From the NCBI GenBank assembly GCA_946886275.1, contig CAMPIH010000001.1, positions 1 to 62,594 on the forward strand: a stretch of 62,594 nt of DNA. The letters are read 5' to 3'. The position numbers were made by a program, and so were the translations under genes. This document shows, in pieces, positions 35,123 through 45,018 of this stretch. This stretch comes from an uncultured Sphingosinicella sp. (lineage in GTDB: Bacteria; Pseudomonadota; Alphaproteobacteria; Sphingomonadales; Sphingomonadaceae). The notes under the pieces are model-generated. The model saw nothing but the letters and a program-made list of their open reading frames with translations. It was not told the DNA's origin and did no database searches. Each line of letters opens with the position of its first letter. The first letter of the stretch is position 1.

Positions 35123-36319
35123 ATGGTCGACCTCACCGCCAATTCCTCGCTGGCGATCAAGGCGCAGAGCGCGCCCGCCACTTACGCCGCGCCGACCAGC
35201 GCGGACGCGATCCCCGTCGCGAACCTGTCCTGGCGGCCGACGCCGATCCAGAGCGACAATCCGGAATATCGCGGCTCGATCCACCGGCCGGGGCCGATCG
35301 TTCTCGGTGCCAGCTACGACGTCACCTTCGATATCCTCTTGCGCGGACCGGGCGGCGCCTCGCCCCCGGCGGCCGATGCCTTCATTCCAGGCCGGGTCCT
35401 TCGCGCTCTTGGCTTCACCGAGAACGTCGTCTCCGCGGCGATTCCGGCGGCGGCCGAGGCGCTCACCGCGGGCGGCACCACCACCACGGCCAATCTCGGC
35501 GTCAGCGCCGTCGCGACCGACGATCTCTATACCGGCCTCGCGATCCAGCTCGCCTCGCTGGGGACGATCGGCCAGCCCGCTTCGCTGGCGATGATCCGGG
35601 ATTACATCGGTACCGGTAAGGTCGCCCACATTGCCCAGACCGCCGGCGGCGCCTATTCGGGCAATTACCAAATCCCGAAGCAGCTCGCCTACACGCTGGC
35701 CGCCACCGGCACCCCGCCGGTGCTCAGCTTCTCGTTGTGGCAGGGCAACCGGCGCTACAACTTCCTCGACATGGCGCCCTCGAGCGCCCGCCTGATCTTC
35801 CCGACCGCATCGCGCGGCGGCGGATCCGATTATCCGCGGCTGAGCTGCACTTTCAGCGGCGACGCCCAGAGCGATCTCGACGAGGCGGCGCCAGTGGTGA
35901 CGTCCTCGGTGGCCATCCCTCCGTTCAAGGGCGGTAAGCAGCATGTCAGCGGACTCGCCATGGGCGGATCATCGATCTCGCTGGATCTCGGTACCCGGGT
36001 CGGCTTCCCGCCCAACCCGAACAAGACCAGCGGCTCCGATCCGGCGCAGCTCACCGAGACGCGGCGGACGCTGACCCTGGACCTCAACCAGGTGTCGAAG
36101 AGCTTCCTCGATCTCCAGGCTCTTGCGGCTGCTCAGGCCGAGCACGCCATCCAGCTGCTCTATGGCCTGGCAAGCGGCAATTATGTCGGGTTCGTCGCCA
36201 CCCACGCCCGCCTCAACTATCCGGAAGCGCAGGCCGGCGGCGACTTCTTCACCACGCGCGGCGACGCCTATGTCGACGGCGCCGAGAAAACGATCGGGCT
36301 GACGTTCCCGTACTATTGA
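35123..36319 (+). CDS. Major tail tube protein
   Basis: 398 residues. Repeating beta-sheet character: LSWRPTPIQSDNPEYRGSIH, ASYDVTFDILLRGPGGASPP, LSCTFSGDAQSDLDEAAPVV and AEKTIGLTFPYY. It is larger than lambda gpV because it appears to contain two tube-like halves, as in many sphingomonad and rhizobial phages. Followed directly by the frameshifted chaperone gene, which is the standard neighbour of tube genes. Confidence 0.8.
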   Translation: MVDLTANSSLAIKAQSAPATYAAPTSADAIPVANLSWRPTPIQSDNPEYRGSIHRPGPIVLGASYDVTFDILLRGPGGASPPAADAFIPGRVLRALGFTENVVSAAIPAAAEALTAGGTTTTANLGVSAVATDDLYTGLAIQLASLGTIGQPASLAMIRDYIGTGKVAHIAQTAGGAYSGNYQIPKQLAYTLAATGTPPVLSFSLWQGNRRYNFLDMAPSSARLIFPTASRGGGSDYPRLSCTFSGDAQSDLDEAAPVVTSSVAIPPFKGGKQHVSGLAMGGSSISLDLGTRVGFPPNPNKTSGSDPAQLTETRRTLTLDLNQVSKSFLDLQALAAAQAEHAIQLLYGLASGNYVGFVATHARLNYPEAQAGGDFFTTRGDAYVDGAEKTIGLTFPYY

Positions 36320-36343
36320 TCGTCAACATAAGGGGAAACAGAC

Positions 36344-37093
36344 ATGGCGTCCGCGCCTGCATCCTGCGACGAGCTGGAGCGCTTCACTCCGGCCGTTCTT
36401 GCCAACGTACCCGCTCCGCCGGTTTTCCTGCTCAGGCCGGCGAGCGGGCGCGAGCTCAGGCAGTTCGAATATCGGTTGATGGCCGAAGGCTTAGAGACCC
36501 ACGGCGCGGACCAATTCCGTGCCGAAATGCTCAAGGCCCTCCAGGCACTTTGGTCGCCAGCCGATTTCGAGCCCAATGCCGCCCGGCTTCGATCCTATTG
36601 GGAACTGCTCGACCAGGGCGGCAATCCGGATCCTGCGGAATCGGAGCATGTCAGCGAACTCACCGGTCGGCTGATCCGCGCCCACCGGCCGCTCAGCAAG
36701 ATGGCGGCCGACAACAAGAGGTTCGCCGACGAGTCCGGCCGGATCGCGATCAGCATGTTCACGGTGGGCTGGGAAGGTCTCGATGTCTCCTACACTCGCG
36801 AGAGCGGCGCCGTCCCGCTCGAGAGGATCGATGAGGTCGAGCTAGCCCTGGCCGGCATCGAGAAAAAGGCGAAGGAGAACCGGGTCGAAGGTGTCGGCGA
36901 GGTCGGCACCGCGTTCATGCAGCTCTGCACCGCGGCCTATCTCCGCCTGATGCTTACCAAGGATCAGGAAAAAAACTCACCATCGCCGCCGCTTTCAGCA
37001 GCCGCCCCGAATGGTTCGACGAAGAGACGGTCGAAGCCAACGGGGGCTGCACGATCGAAGGCGCCGGCGAGTTCCGGGTCCGCGACGGCCTGA
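36344..37093 (+). CDS. Tail assembly chaperone, unshifted product (gpG-like)
   Basis: 249 residues in the zero frame. The first 211 residues are ordinary protein (RPASGRELRQFEYRLMAEGL; MFTVGWEGLDVSYTRESGAV). After the A-AAA-AAC site the zero-frame tail turns into Ser/Pro/Arg low complexity and stops at 37093. In lambda-type phages the unshifted G protein and the shifted GT protein coat the tape measure and recruit tube subunits. Confidence 0.85.
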   Translation: MASAPASCDELERFTPAVLANVPAPPVFLLRPASGRELRQFEYRLMAEGLETHGADQFRAEMLKALQALWSPADFEPNAARLRSYWELLDQGGNPDPAESEHVSELTGRLIRAHRPLSKMAADNKRFADESGRIAISMFTVGWEGLDVSYTRESGAVPLERIDEVELALAGIEKKAKENRVEGVGEVGTAFMQLCTAAYLRLMLTKDQEKNSPSPPLSAAAPNGSTKRRSKPTGAARSKAPASSGSATA

Positions 37094-37335
37094 TCTGGCG
37101 CGTCGTCATCGACGGGGCCGGCGTCGAACATCTCGTCTCGACCGGCAAGCGGACCTTCGCCGAACTGGCTGGTCCGCATGATTGTCATCTCGTCAGGCTT
37201 TACCGCAACTGCAGCGGCGGCCTGAGCGGCATCCAGTGGCCCGATGGGCGGCCTTATCTCGACCAGCCCGTGAAGCTGGAACGGGCCTTCGCGATCATCG
37301 GCCGCGTCCTCGAAAGGTACAAGAAAGGCGGCTGA
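36344..37335 (+). CDS. Tail assembly chaperone, -1 frameshift product (gpGT-like)
   Basis: About 330 residues. Reads the zero frame to the AAC codon at 36974-36976, slips back one base, and continues LTIAAAFSSRPEWFDEETVE to GRVLERYKKGG with stop TGA at 37333-37335. The 119-residue extension is clearly protein-like (FRVRDGLIWRVVIDGAGVEH; HLVRLYRNCSGGLSGIQWPD), which the competing zero-frame tail is not. No separate start precedes it. The next gene begins 1 bp after this stop, showing the shifted end is the genuine gene boundary. Confidence 0.85.
36970..36976 (+). other. -1 programmed frameshift site A AAA AAC
   Basis: A textbook X XXY YYZ slippery heptamer in frame (gaA AAA AAC). It is placed between tail tube and tape measure genes, where lambda and many siphophages use a -1 shift to make G and GT. 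A downstream stimulatory structure was not worked out. Confidence 0.85.
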
Positions 37336-37336
37336 G

Positions 37337-38056
37337 GTGGCGCGTGGACCGACGATCGGCAGGCCGGGCCAGTTCGCGACTTTCCGCCGGCACTGCATTC
37401 AGCGCCTGGAACGGGCATCCCTGATTTCTACCGATCGGGCGGCGCGTCAGGCTCACCAGCAGATCCGGGCGGCGATGAGCGGGGCTGGCCTCGGCCGGCT
37501 CGGCAACGCCATCGGCTACGGTTCCGATCTAAAGTCGGGGCATGGGGTGAAGCGCAGAGGCGCCGAGGGCTTCAGCTCGAGCGGCTATGTTTTCATCAAG
37601 GGCCGCAACGAGCGGACCGTTGGAGCCATCGAGTCGTATACCGAAGGGGCCGAGATCCGGCCGGTGAGGAGCGCCTGGCTGTGGATCTCGACGGATGAAA
37701 TCAAGCGCAAAGCTGGCCGCTATCGAATGACCCCGGCCCGCTATCGCAGCAGCGGACTTGAACAGAGAATCGGGCCCTTGGTCCAGATCCCGGGCCGCCA
37801 CCGCGGCGAGGCGCTGCTCATCGTCCGCAACGTCACTGTCGATCGTTTCGGCCGGCCGGGCAGGGCTCGCCAGCTTCCCAGACGCGGCGCCATCGGCGGC
37901 AGCCGCGAACGCAAGGATTTCATTGTCGCCTTCGTCGGGATCCGGAGCACCAGCCGGGTGGCGCGGGTCGACGTCGACCAGATCGTCTCGCTCGAACAGG
38001 CGAGGCTCCCGGAATACCGGCGAGCCGCCATGCAGAACGACGGTTTTGAAAGGTAG
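37337..38056 (+). CDS. Minor tail protein, possibly DUF6441-like
   Basis: 239 residues, GTG start one base after the frameshift-product stop. Basic beta-rich protein: SSSGYVFIKGRNERTVGAIE, SAWLWISTDEIKRKAGRYRM, TPARYRSSGL, and the C part RKDFIVAFVGIRSTSRVARV. The plan resembles small phage proteins encoded just before tape measure genes in alphaproteobacterial phages. Exact role unknown. Confidence 0.6.
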   Translation: MARGPTIGRPGQFATFRRHCIQRLERASLISTDRAARQAHQQIRAAMSGAGLGRLGNAIGYGSDLKSGHGVKRRGAEGFSSSGYVFIKGRNERTVGAIESYTEGAEIRPVRSAWLWISTDEIKRKAGRYRMTPARYRSSGLEQRIGPLVQIPGRHRGEALLIVRNVTVDRFGRPGRARQLPRRGAIGGSRERKDFIVAFVGIRSTSRVARVDVDQIVSLEQARLPEYRRAAMQNDGFER

Positions 38057-38058
38057 CC

Positions 38059-41000
38059 ATGCCCGCTCAGTCGTCGGTTTTCCCGGCATTCATCAGAGAT
38101 GAGTACCAACCGGGCGGCGGCTTCGCGGCTTTCGAGCAGGCGTCTCTCGCCACCGCCGATCAGGTGCGCCGACACTTCGAAAGCTCAATGTCAGAGGTTC
38201 AGCGCATCGCCCAGCGGGCGCTGGCGATGCCCCGCAACCAGCTCGGCTCGCTGGATCTCGGTGTCGGCAATTATCGCGCCGCCGCCGCCGCTGCCGAGGC
38301 GCATGCGATCGCGCTGCGCGAGGTTGCCACGGCGGCTGAGCGGGCGGCGCTGGCGAGCGGCGACACGACGGAGGCGACGCGTCTCTACGTCCAGGCTGCG
38401 CGCGCCGCCGCGATCGAGGCGGAAGAAGCCGCTCGCGGCGCCAATCAGCAAGTCGTCGCTATGGAGCGGCTTCAGACCGAACTGAACCAGACCCGTTCCG
38501 GAACGCAGCAAGTCATCCAGGCCAATCGCGGGTTGGTCCAGTCACAGGACCAGGTGGCCGCTTCCAGCCGTGCAGCCCGGTTCGCCTCGGTACAGCTCGG
38601 CCAGCAGTTCGCCGACGTGGCCATCCAGGCGCAGATGGGCGTGCCCGTTGGACAGATCCTGATCCAGCAGGGCACTCAGGCCGCCTTCGCAATGGGCCAG
38701 ATGAACGGGGCTCTCGGCCGGGTCGGCGCATTTCTCTCCGGTCCGTGGGGCACGGCACTCTTCATCGCCGTCGCGGGTCTGACGACTTTCCTCGGCAAGA
38801 CCGAAGAGACTGCGAACCGTCTCGACGAGCTCGTTGAAAAGGCGGGGGCATTCGAGAATGCGTCCGGTCGCCTCGGCCAGGTGATCGATCTCTCGACTGG
38901 CAAGTTCCTTGATCACAACGTGGCCCTGCGCGAGACGTTGTGGCTCCAGGCCCAGCTCGCGCTCACGACCGCCGAGGCGGCGGCCCGTCAGGCTGAGCGA
39001 GATCTTCAGCGAAATTATCCGATTGCGATGGGCCCTGACAGGCTTCCCTTTGCCGGCATTCTCGAGGGTATCTCCAGCGAGCGTTTCGGAGGGAATGAGC
39101 GTCTCCAGTCCATGCGTGATCGGCTGCTGACCGATCCATCGCAGATCCAGTCCGTCCGCCGAGAACTGCAGGGAATGGTCCAGGCGGGCGAGCTGGCGCG
39201 AACCACGATGCTCGAGACCCTCGAGCTGTTCCTCGAATTCTCAAATGCTCAGGAAGAAATCGCCGCCCGGACCGCGGAGATCGCGGCCCTGGAAGGGCGC
39301 GGGCTTGATCCTCGCCTGCGACGGGAAGATCGCAACCGCCCTCGCGAGGACAATCGCCCTCAGCTCGCGGCACAGCGTCTCGAGGAGATCCAGCGGCTCA
39401 ACGAGCAATGGAACGAGCAGCCGAGGCTGGTCGACCAGGCCGTGCAGGCGGTTCGCCGGCTCGATGCAATCCTGGCCGAGGCCCAGCGACGCAAGCTGCC
39501 TCGCTTCGACGAGATGCAGCGTGAGGCGGAGGCCGCCGGCGCCGCGATCCGCGAAGGATTGATCCGCCAGATCACCGAGGATTTCGCCGAGGCTCCTCGG
39601 CTGGTCCAGCAGGCGGCGGACGCGATGCGTGAGCTGACCGCCGCCGGCGAGCAGTTCCCGGAGCTTGCGCCACAGATCGCCGAGGCCGCCCGCCTGGTCG
39701 AGGCCGGGCTGATGCGGCCGTATCGCGAATTTCTCGAGGATCAGATCCGGTCCTACGAAATCGGCCAACTCATGGTTCAGGGCCGCGAGGATGAGGCTCA
39801 GGCGCTTTCCGTCATCCACCAGCTCGAGGAGCGGCTCGGGCCCCTCGGCGAGGAGCGGCGCCAGACGATCGTCGACAGCGTGGCCGCCCTGCGCGAGCAG
39901 TCGCGGCAGCTCGAGATCATCCGTGACCAGCAGCAAGCCTATCTGAACGCGGCCGATGACCTCCGCGGCATTCTCGAGGACACGCTGGCCAATCCGCCGC
40001 AGGGTCTAAGCGATCTGCGCGACATCGGCCGCGATATCGGCGAGACGTTCCGCCGGCTCAACTCTCGTGTCATCGTTGAACGTCTCTTCGGGGACACTTT
40101 TCGACAGCTCGAGGATTTCGTCACAGGTCGGGATCAGGTCCGCAGGGCGAATGAGGAATATGCGACATCGATCGGTGATCTCCGCGCCGAGTTGAACACG
40201 CTGAGCGGCGCCCATCGCGATCAGGCCGAATCGATTGACACGGTGATCGCTGCAGCAACTCGATTCACCAATGCTCTCGATCAGGCCGCCACCCGCCTTT
40301 CCACCGTCGGCGTGGCCGCGGCGAACGACAATCCGATTTTGGGGCCAACCGGTCGCCTTCCGCTTCAAGGGGCCATCACCAAGGGCTTTGCCGCCCACGT
40401 CCGAGACGGATCACCAGGGCTCGATATCGACGGACGGATTGGCGACGCGATCGAGGCGCCAGCGTCTGGCACCGTGCTCGTCGTCGGTGAGAACGCCAGA
40501 TCAGGTCGTTATCTCGTCATCGACCATGGCGGCGGAGTGACGAGCTCCTATTCTCACCTATCCAGCGCGCGCGTCACTCAAGGCTCCTTCGTCAGCGCCG
40601 GCGATATCATCGCCGCTGTTGGCAACACTGGCCGAGTGCAGGCGCGCGGTGGCGGCGATGGCTCCCATCTCCATTATCGGGTCAAGGTCGGCGGACAGGA
40701 CGTAAACCCGCTCAGCTTCCGCTTTCCCGAACAGGCGGCTCAGGCCGGCAATGCTGTCGAGCAGTTGGCCGATGCGGCGACGACAGCTGCTTCCGCCACG
40801 ACGAACATGGGCAACAGCGCCACAGCGGTGCTCAACGAGATGTTCGGCTTTACCTCGGCCTTGCGCGACGGCGAGCAAACGATCGACATCATCGCCAAGG
40901 GCGGCAAGTTCGCCGGGCCAAATGATCATCTCGACCCGAGAAACTTCATGGCGCGAGCCTTTACCGGGATCCTCCAGGAGGTGCTGGGGCCGCGTCTCGC

Positions 41001-42309
41001 CAAAGACGTCAGCGCCGGCCTCAGTAAGGCGATGGAGGGTGCCGCGATCGGCCAGATGGTCGGTGGCATCGCTCAGACGATTGGCATCCGGCAGTCCAAC
41101 ACCGGAAACCAGATCGGCGGCGCCCTGGGCAATTTCATTCCCGGCCTGCCGCCTGGCGTAGGGGCGGCGATCGGTTCGATCATCGGCGGCACGATCGGTG
41201 GCCTGATCAAGGGCACGCCTCGAGCATCGTCGACCATCGGCTTCGGTGCCGATGGGCAACTCATCGTCGCCTCGAGCTCCGGCACCAAGAACCTCAGGGG
41301 CCAGACCAATACGGCGGCTGATTCCGTGATTTCCACGGTGAACCGTATCGCGGAGCTGTTCGGCGGCAGCGTGCTCAGCGGCATCGGCGGCGTCTCGATC
41401 GGCATGCGGGATGGAAATTACCGCGTCGACCCGACCGGGCGCGGCGTCACCAAGACCAAGAAGGGCGCCATCGACTTCGGCGAGGATGCCGAGGCGGCGG
41501 TACGCGCCGCGGTTCTGGACCTGATCAAGGATGGGGTGATTGCCGGCCTGAGGCAGGGCACCCAGCGCCTGCTCCAGGTGGCCAAAGATATCGACAGCGG
41601 CATCGAGAAGGCCCTCAAGTTCGAGAGCGTGTTCACGCGCCTGAAGGAGCATCTGGACCCGGTGGGTGCCGCGCTCGAGACGCTGCAGAAGGAATTCGAC
41701 TCGCTCCGCCGCATCTTCCAGGAAGCCGGCGCCACCACCGAAGAATTCGCCCAGCTGGAACAGCTCTATCAACTCGAGCGCGAGCAGGCGATCAAGCAAG
41801 CCGGCGAGCGGATGACGTCGGCCCTTCGCTCACTGCTCGACGATCTCACCGTCAACAACGACGCCCTGTCGCTGCGCGAGCGGCTGACCATGGCGCGGGC
41901 CAAATACGATCCTCTCGCCGCCGACCTCGCGGCCGGTAAGAAGGTCGATTACGAGTCCTTCGCCGACGCGGCTCGCCTGGTGAACGAGATCACCCGGGAG
42001 ATCTATGGTTCGACGACGCCATACTTCCAGGTGCTCGAGGAGATCACCAAGCTGACCCAGAAGGCCTTGTCCGATCAGGAGAACCTGATCAGCATCGCCA
42101 GCGGGCAGACCGGCACCGGAGGGGGTGGCGCCGCCAACGACAACGCCACTCCCGTGGTCGGTGCCATCGACCATCTCGGCGGCTTCCTTGTCGGTGAGCT
42201 CGGCGGCCGGCTCGACACCCTCAACGCCAATATGGGCGCTCTGCTTCTGCACGCGGCCGGAGGCGGCCGGTCGCGCGATCTGTTCTTCGACCCCTTCGAT
42301 AATTTCTGA
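38059..42309 (+). CDS. Tape measure protein with M23-like domain
   Basis: 1416 residues, sets tail length and helps DNA entry. The N terminus shares a 33-residue motif with the early protein at 10724-11815. Long helical segments cover residues 60-740, with hydrophobic GTALFIAVAGLTTFLG near 235. Residues 765-890 resemble a LytM/M23 peptidase: SPGLDIDG, YSHLSSARV and GSHLHYRV carry the Asp, the YxHL and the HLH, but the first zinc His (normally HxGxD) is Ser. A Gly-rich hydrophobic stretch near 1020-1055 (GVGAAIGSIIGGTIGGLI) suggests membrane insertion during infection. Confidence 0.92.
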   Translation: MPAQSSVFPAFIRDEYQPGGGFAAFEQASLATADQVRRHFESSMSEVQRIAQRALAMPRNQLGSLDLGVGNYRAAAAAAEAHAIALREVATAAERAALASGDTTEATRLYVQAARAAAIEAEEAARGANQQVVAMERLQTELNQTRSGTQQVIQANRGLVQSQDQVAASSRAARFASVQLGQQFADVAIQAQMGVPVGQILIQQGTQAAFAMGQMNGALGRVGAFLSGPWGTALFIAVAGLTTFLGKTEETANRLDELVEKAGAFENASGRLGQVIDLSTGKFLDHNVALRETLWLQAQLALTTAEAAARQAERDLQRNYPIAMGPDRLPFAGILEGISSERFGGNERLQSMRDRLLTDPSQIQSVRRELQGMVQAGELARTTMLETLELFLEFSNAQEEIAARTAEIAALEGRGLDPRLRREDRNRPREDNRPQLAAQRLEEIQRLNEQWNEQPRLVDQAVQAVRRLDAILAEAQRRKLPRFDEMQREAEAAGAAIREGLIRQITEDFAEAPRLVQQAADAMRELTAAGEQFPELAPQIAEAARLVEAGLMRPYREFLEDQIRSYEIGQLMVQGREDEAQALSVIHQLEERLGPLGEERRQTIVDSVAALREQSRQLEIIRDQQQAYLNAADDLRGILEDTLANPPQGLSDLRDIGRDIGETFRRLNSRVIVERLFGDTFRQLEDFVTGRDQVRRANEEYATSIGDLRAELNTLSGAHRDQAESIDTVIAAATRFTNALDQAATRLSTVGVAAANDNPILGPTGRLPLQGAITKGFAAHVRDGSPGLDIDGRIGDAIEAPASGTVLVVGENARSGRYLVIDHGGGVTSSYSHLSSARVTQGSFVSAGDIIAAVGNTGRVQARGGGDGSHLHYRVKVGGQDVNPLSFRFPEQAAQAGNAVEQLADAATTAASATTNMGNSATAVLNEMFGFTSALRDGEQTIDIIAKGGKFAGPNDHLDPRNFMARAFTGILQEVLGPRLAKDVSAGLSKAMEGAAIGQMVGGIAQTIGIRQSNTGNQIGGALGNFIPGLPPGVGAAIGSIIGGTIGGLIKGTPRASSTIGFGADGQLIVASSSGTKNLRGQTNTAADSVISTVNRIAELFGGSVLSGIGGVSIGMRDGNYRVDPTGRGVTKTKKGAIDFGEDAEAAVRAAVLDLIKDGVIAGLRQGTQRLLQVAKDIDSGIEKALKFESVFTRLKEHLDPVGAALETLQKEFDSLRRIFQEAGATTEEFAQLEQLYQLEREQAIKQAGERMTSALRSLLDDLTVNNDALSLRERLTMARAKYDPLAADLAAGKKVDYESFADAARLVNEITREIYGSTTPYFQVLEEITKLTQKALSDQENLISIASGQTGTGGGGAANDNATPVVGAIDHLGGFLVGELGGRLDTLNANMGALLLHAAGGGRSRDLFFDPFDNF

Positions 42310-42317
42310 CCGCGACG

Positions 42318-44474
42318 ATGCTTGTCCTCGCCGAGCTGACCCCGCTGAACAAGTCGACCGGGCTTCGGCCTACGGTCCGCGTCGCCTCTTCGCACGATCG
42401 CAACATCACGGGCCTGAACAGCCAGAAATGGTGGCCGGCGCTACACCAGCCGCCGGCGCTGGGCATCAGGTTGTTCGATGGCGACTTCTCATCGGACATC
42501 ACGCCCGGCGAGGCATCGTTCACTCTGCTCTTCGACGGCATGGAGAAGGCGGACCCGAATGTCCGCGGCTACGCCTGGGCGGGTGCGGGGGTCACCTTCT
42601 ATGGCGGCTCCAGCGGCACTGCCTGGCCTTGGACCATCCTGTTCGTCGGCAAGGTCGACCGGTTCCAGGCCGAGGGAAACCGGCTGACGCTGACCGCCAA
42701 GGTCAACACCGAGCCTTTTGAGGCGGACGTCCTCACCGCCCGCTATGCCGGTACCGGCGGCGCCGAGGGTGGCGCCGACATCAAGAACCAGCCCAAGCCC
42801 TGGGTGTTCGGCCGGGCCGCGAACGTCGAGCCGATCCTGATCGATGCGACGAACAACGTCTATCAGTTCAGCGGCTACGGCCCGATCGAGGCGGTTACTA
42901 CGCTTTACGAGCGCGGATCCGACTTCGGGGCGAAGGTCGCCGACCATGCCAGCTATGCCGCCCTGATCGCGGCGACGATCCCCAACGGCCGCTGGGCGAC
43001 ATGCCTGGCGCAGGGACTGGTCCGGCTCGGGGCACCGGCCTTCGGAGTCATCACCGGCGATGTCGACGGCGACAAGCCCGGCGGGGTGTGGATCCGCAAG
43101 ACCGGCGCGATCATCAGCCGGATTGCCACCAATGCCGGAATCGCGTCCGGATCGATCGACAGCGCATCGCTGACGGCGCTGGATGCGGCAGTGCCGTACA
43201 ACATCAACCTGGTGCTGAAGGAACAGACCACGGTGCTTGAGCTGGCGCAGCGGCTGGCGCGGCCGTGCAATGCCCAGGCCGGTATTTCGCTGCTCGGCAA
43301 GCTGTTCGTCACCCGGCCGGTGATCGGCGCCACCGCGATGACACTGGACGCGCAGGGCCGCCGTCTCCCCGCCGTGATTTCCTCGGTGGAGATGGAGGTC
43401 CGGCCGCCATATTGGCGCGTCGAGATGGGCGCGCAGCGGTCCTGGCGGGTCCACAGCTTCGACGAGATCGCGACGTTCGCGCCCTACGTCGAGCGCGGGG
43501 TCTACTCGGCATCTGACTGGTATCGGGAAAATAATATCGTCGAGAACCAGTCGGTGCGCTGGGTCTATATCAACACGACGCCTGGCAGCGGGACGGCTCC
43601 GCCGACGCTGCCGACGACATCGAACTCGCACTGGAAGATCTGGGACGCCAAGCTCGGCGGCGTCGAGGACAATGCCGACGTCACTCGCAACATCGGCTTC
43701 GGCCCTGCCGAGGCGACAGTCCGCTACGACTATCTCGGCGCCGCAGAAAGCGGAGAATTGCCGAGAACGCTGGTCTATAAGCTGTTCAAGAACGGGGTTG
43801 CCCAGACCAGCGGCATCGTCTGGTCCTATACCGTCCTCACGGGCACGGTGAACGGCTTCACCAGCGCTTCCGGCGTGCAGAGCATTTCTGGCGCCGGCTC
43901 GTGCAATTTCACCTTGAGTAGCCTCGGCTCGAACGAGGCGACGATCGAGCTCAAGGCGGTGCAGGGGACACTGACGACGCGTCACCCGGTCAAGCTGACG
44001 AAATCGATCGCGCCGGCCCCGGCGGCTGGTGGAGACGGCGGCGGCGGCGGAACGTCGACGATCGCTCAGAAAACGAGCGGTTTCACCGGCTTCAGCACAA
44101 CGACGTTCACTGACATCACCGGCTCGCTGGCCGGCACGATGCCGACGGGCAAGACGACGGCGAACGTCGTCGCGACGCTCACGGTCAATCCCCAGGTGGC
44201 GAGCCCGAACGGCTCCTGGAACGTCGAGGTGAAGGTGCAGCGCGACGTCGCCGGCGTCTGGACCGACGTCGGCAGCCTGGTCAATTCCGATCCGGATCCG
44301 GCCATCGATGTCGAGAGCGGCATCTACAGTCTCAACAATACGGGCCAAATATCACTGAATGTCGCCGATACGGGACGGACGGCCGGCACCGCCTATAGCT
44401 GGCGGCTGGTCGCTCGGCTCACCAGCGGACCCAAGACGATGAGCGTCACCGGAACAGTGAGCATCACGGCATGA
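42318..44474 (+). CDS. Tail tip / baseplate hub-like protein
   Basis: 718 residues. The opening MLVLAELTPLNKSTGLRPTV and the blocks WPWTILFVGKVDRFQAEGNR, NQPKPWVFGRAANVEPILID and GKLFVTRPVIGATAMTLDAQ are of the tail-tip type found after tape measure genes in alphaproteobacterial phages. Residues 430-700 are beta-strand rich with a Gly linker near 575, perhaps Ig- or fibronectin-like, for adsorption. A long open frame on the opposite strand here is a shadow of GC-rich codon use. Confidence 0.75.
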   Translation: MLVLAELTPLNKSTGLRPTVRVASSHDRNITGLNSQKWWPALHQPPALGIRLFDGDFSSDITPGEASFTLLFDGMEKADPNVRGYAWAGAGVTFYGGSSGTAWPWTILFVGKVDRFQAEGNRLTLTAKVNTEPFEADVLTARYAGTGGAEGGADIKNQPKPWVFGRAANVEPILIDATNNVYQFSGYGPIEAVTTLYERGSDFGAKVADHASYAALIAATIPNGRWATCLAQGLVRLGAPAFGVITGDVDGDKPGGVWIRKTGAIISRIATNAGIASGSIDSASLTALDAAVPYNINLVLKEQTTVLELAQRLARPCNAQAGISLLGKLFVTRPVIGATAMTLDAQGRRLPAVISSVEMEVRPPYWRVEMGAQRSWRVHSFDEIATFAPYVERGVYSASDWYRENNIVENQSVRWVYINTTPGSGTAPPTLPTTSNSHWKIWDAKLGGVEDNADVTRNIGFGPAEATVRYDYLGAAESGELPRTLVYKLFKNGVAQTSGIVWSYTVLTGTVNGFTSASGVQSISGAGSCNFTLSSLGSNEATIELKAVQGTLTTRHPVKLTKSIAPAPAAGGDGGGGGTSTIAQKTSGFTGFSTTTFTDITGSLAGTMPTGKTTANVVATLTVNPQVASPNGSWNVEVKVQRDVAGVWTDVGSLVNSDPDPAIDVESGIYSLNNTGQISLNVADTGRTAGTAYSWRLVARLTSGPKTMSVTGTVSITA

Positions 44475-45016
44475 TCTACCGCATCGAGAAAGACGGTCAG
44501 ATCCAGCACGTCGCCGGTGAGATGATCGACGGAGAGGTGGCCGGCTACCCGGGCTGGATCGTCGCCGCGGAGCTGCCGCGCGTGCCCGACGACGAAATCG
44601 AGCGCGTCGTCGATGGCGCGATCGTCGAGGACGTCGCTGCGGCTGAAGCAGTTGCGCTTCGGCGGCTAGACGAGGCCCAGGACGATGCCGAGCGAGGGCT
44701 GTTCCGCCTGTCGCGGCTCATCTCGACACTGCTCAAATGGTACGAGCTGCAGGATCTGAAGTCGGTGCCGACGGCGACGGTCCAGGCGATGGCCGCCGCT
44801 GATCGCCAGGCGCGCTGGCCTTTTCTGACCATGCTGGCCGTGGAAGCCGGCGCGTCGCTCGCTCAGACCGCCACCATTGTCGAGGAGCATTTGGGCCCGA
44901 GGGTCCGGAAGATCGCCATCTATGAAGCCCGAGCGGAGATGGCGCGGCGAGCGATCAGGTCTGGAAAGACGGGCGCCGAGAAGTTGGCGGCGGCCGAAAA
45001 TGTAGGGTGGGAGTAA
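44471..45016 (+). CDS. Tail-associated hypothetical protein
   Basis: 181 residues, overlapping the tip gene by 4 bp. The first 45 residues (DGQIQHVAGEMIDGEVAGYP) look like the N-terminal part of tail fibre assembly-type proteins. The rest is helical (AEAVALRRLDEAQDDAERGL; TVQAMAAADRQARWPFLTML). Possibly a fibre chaperone; no specific motif. Confidence 0.55.
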   Translation: MIYRIEKDGQIQHVAGEMIDGEVAGYPGWIVAAELPRVPDDEIERVVDGAIVEDVAAAEAVALRRLDEAQDDAERGLFRLSRLISTLLKWYELQDLKSVPTATVQAMAAADRQARWPFLTMLAVEAGASLAQTATIVEEHLGPRVRKIAIYEARAEMARRAIRSGKTGAEKLAAAENVGWE

Positions 45017-45018
45017 AG

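Noticed and set aside
38041..38110. CTGATGA...GAAA on the minus strand near the tape measure start
   Set aside because: Lies in coding DNA without GUC, stem I or stem III.
42489..44348. 619-codon open frame on the minus strand opposite the tail tip gene
   Set aside because: Arg/Asp-rich shadow of a GC-rich gene; no ribosome site, no recognisable domain, opposite to a well supported gene in a plus-strand operon.
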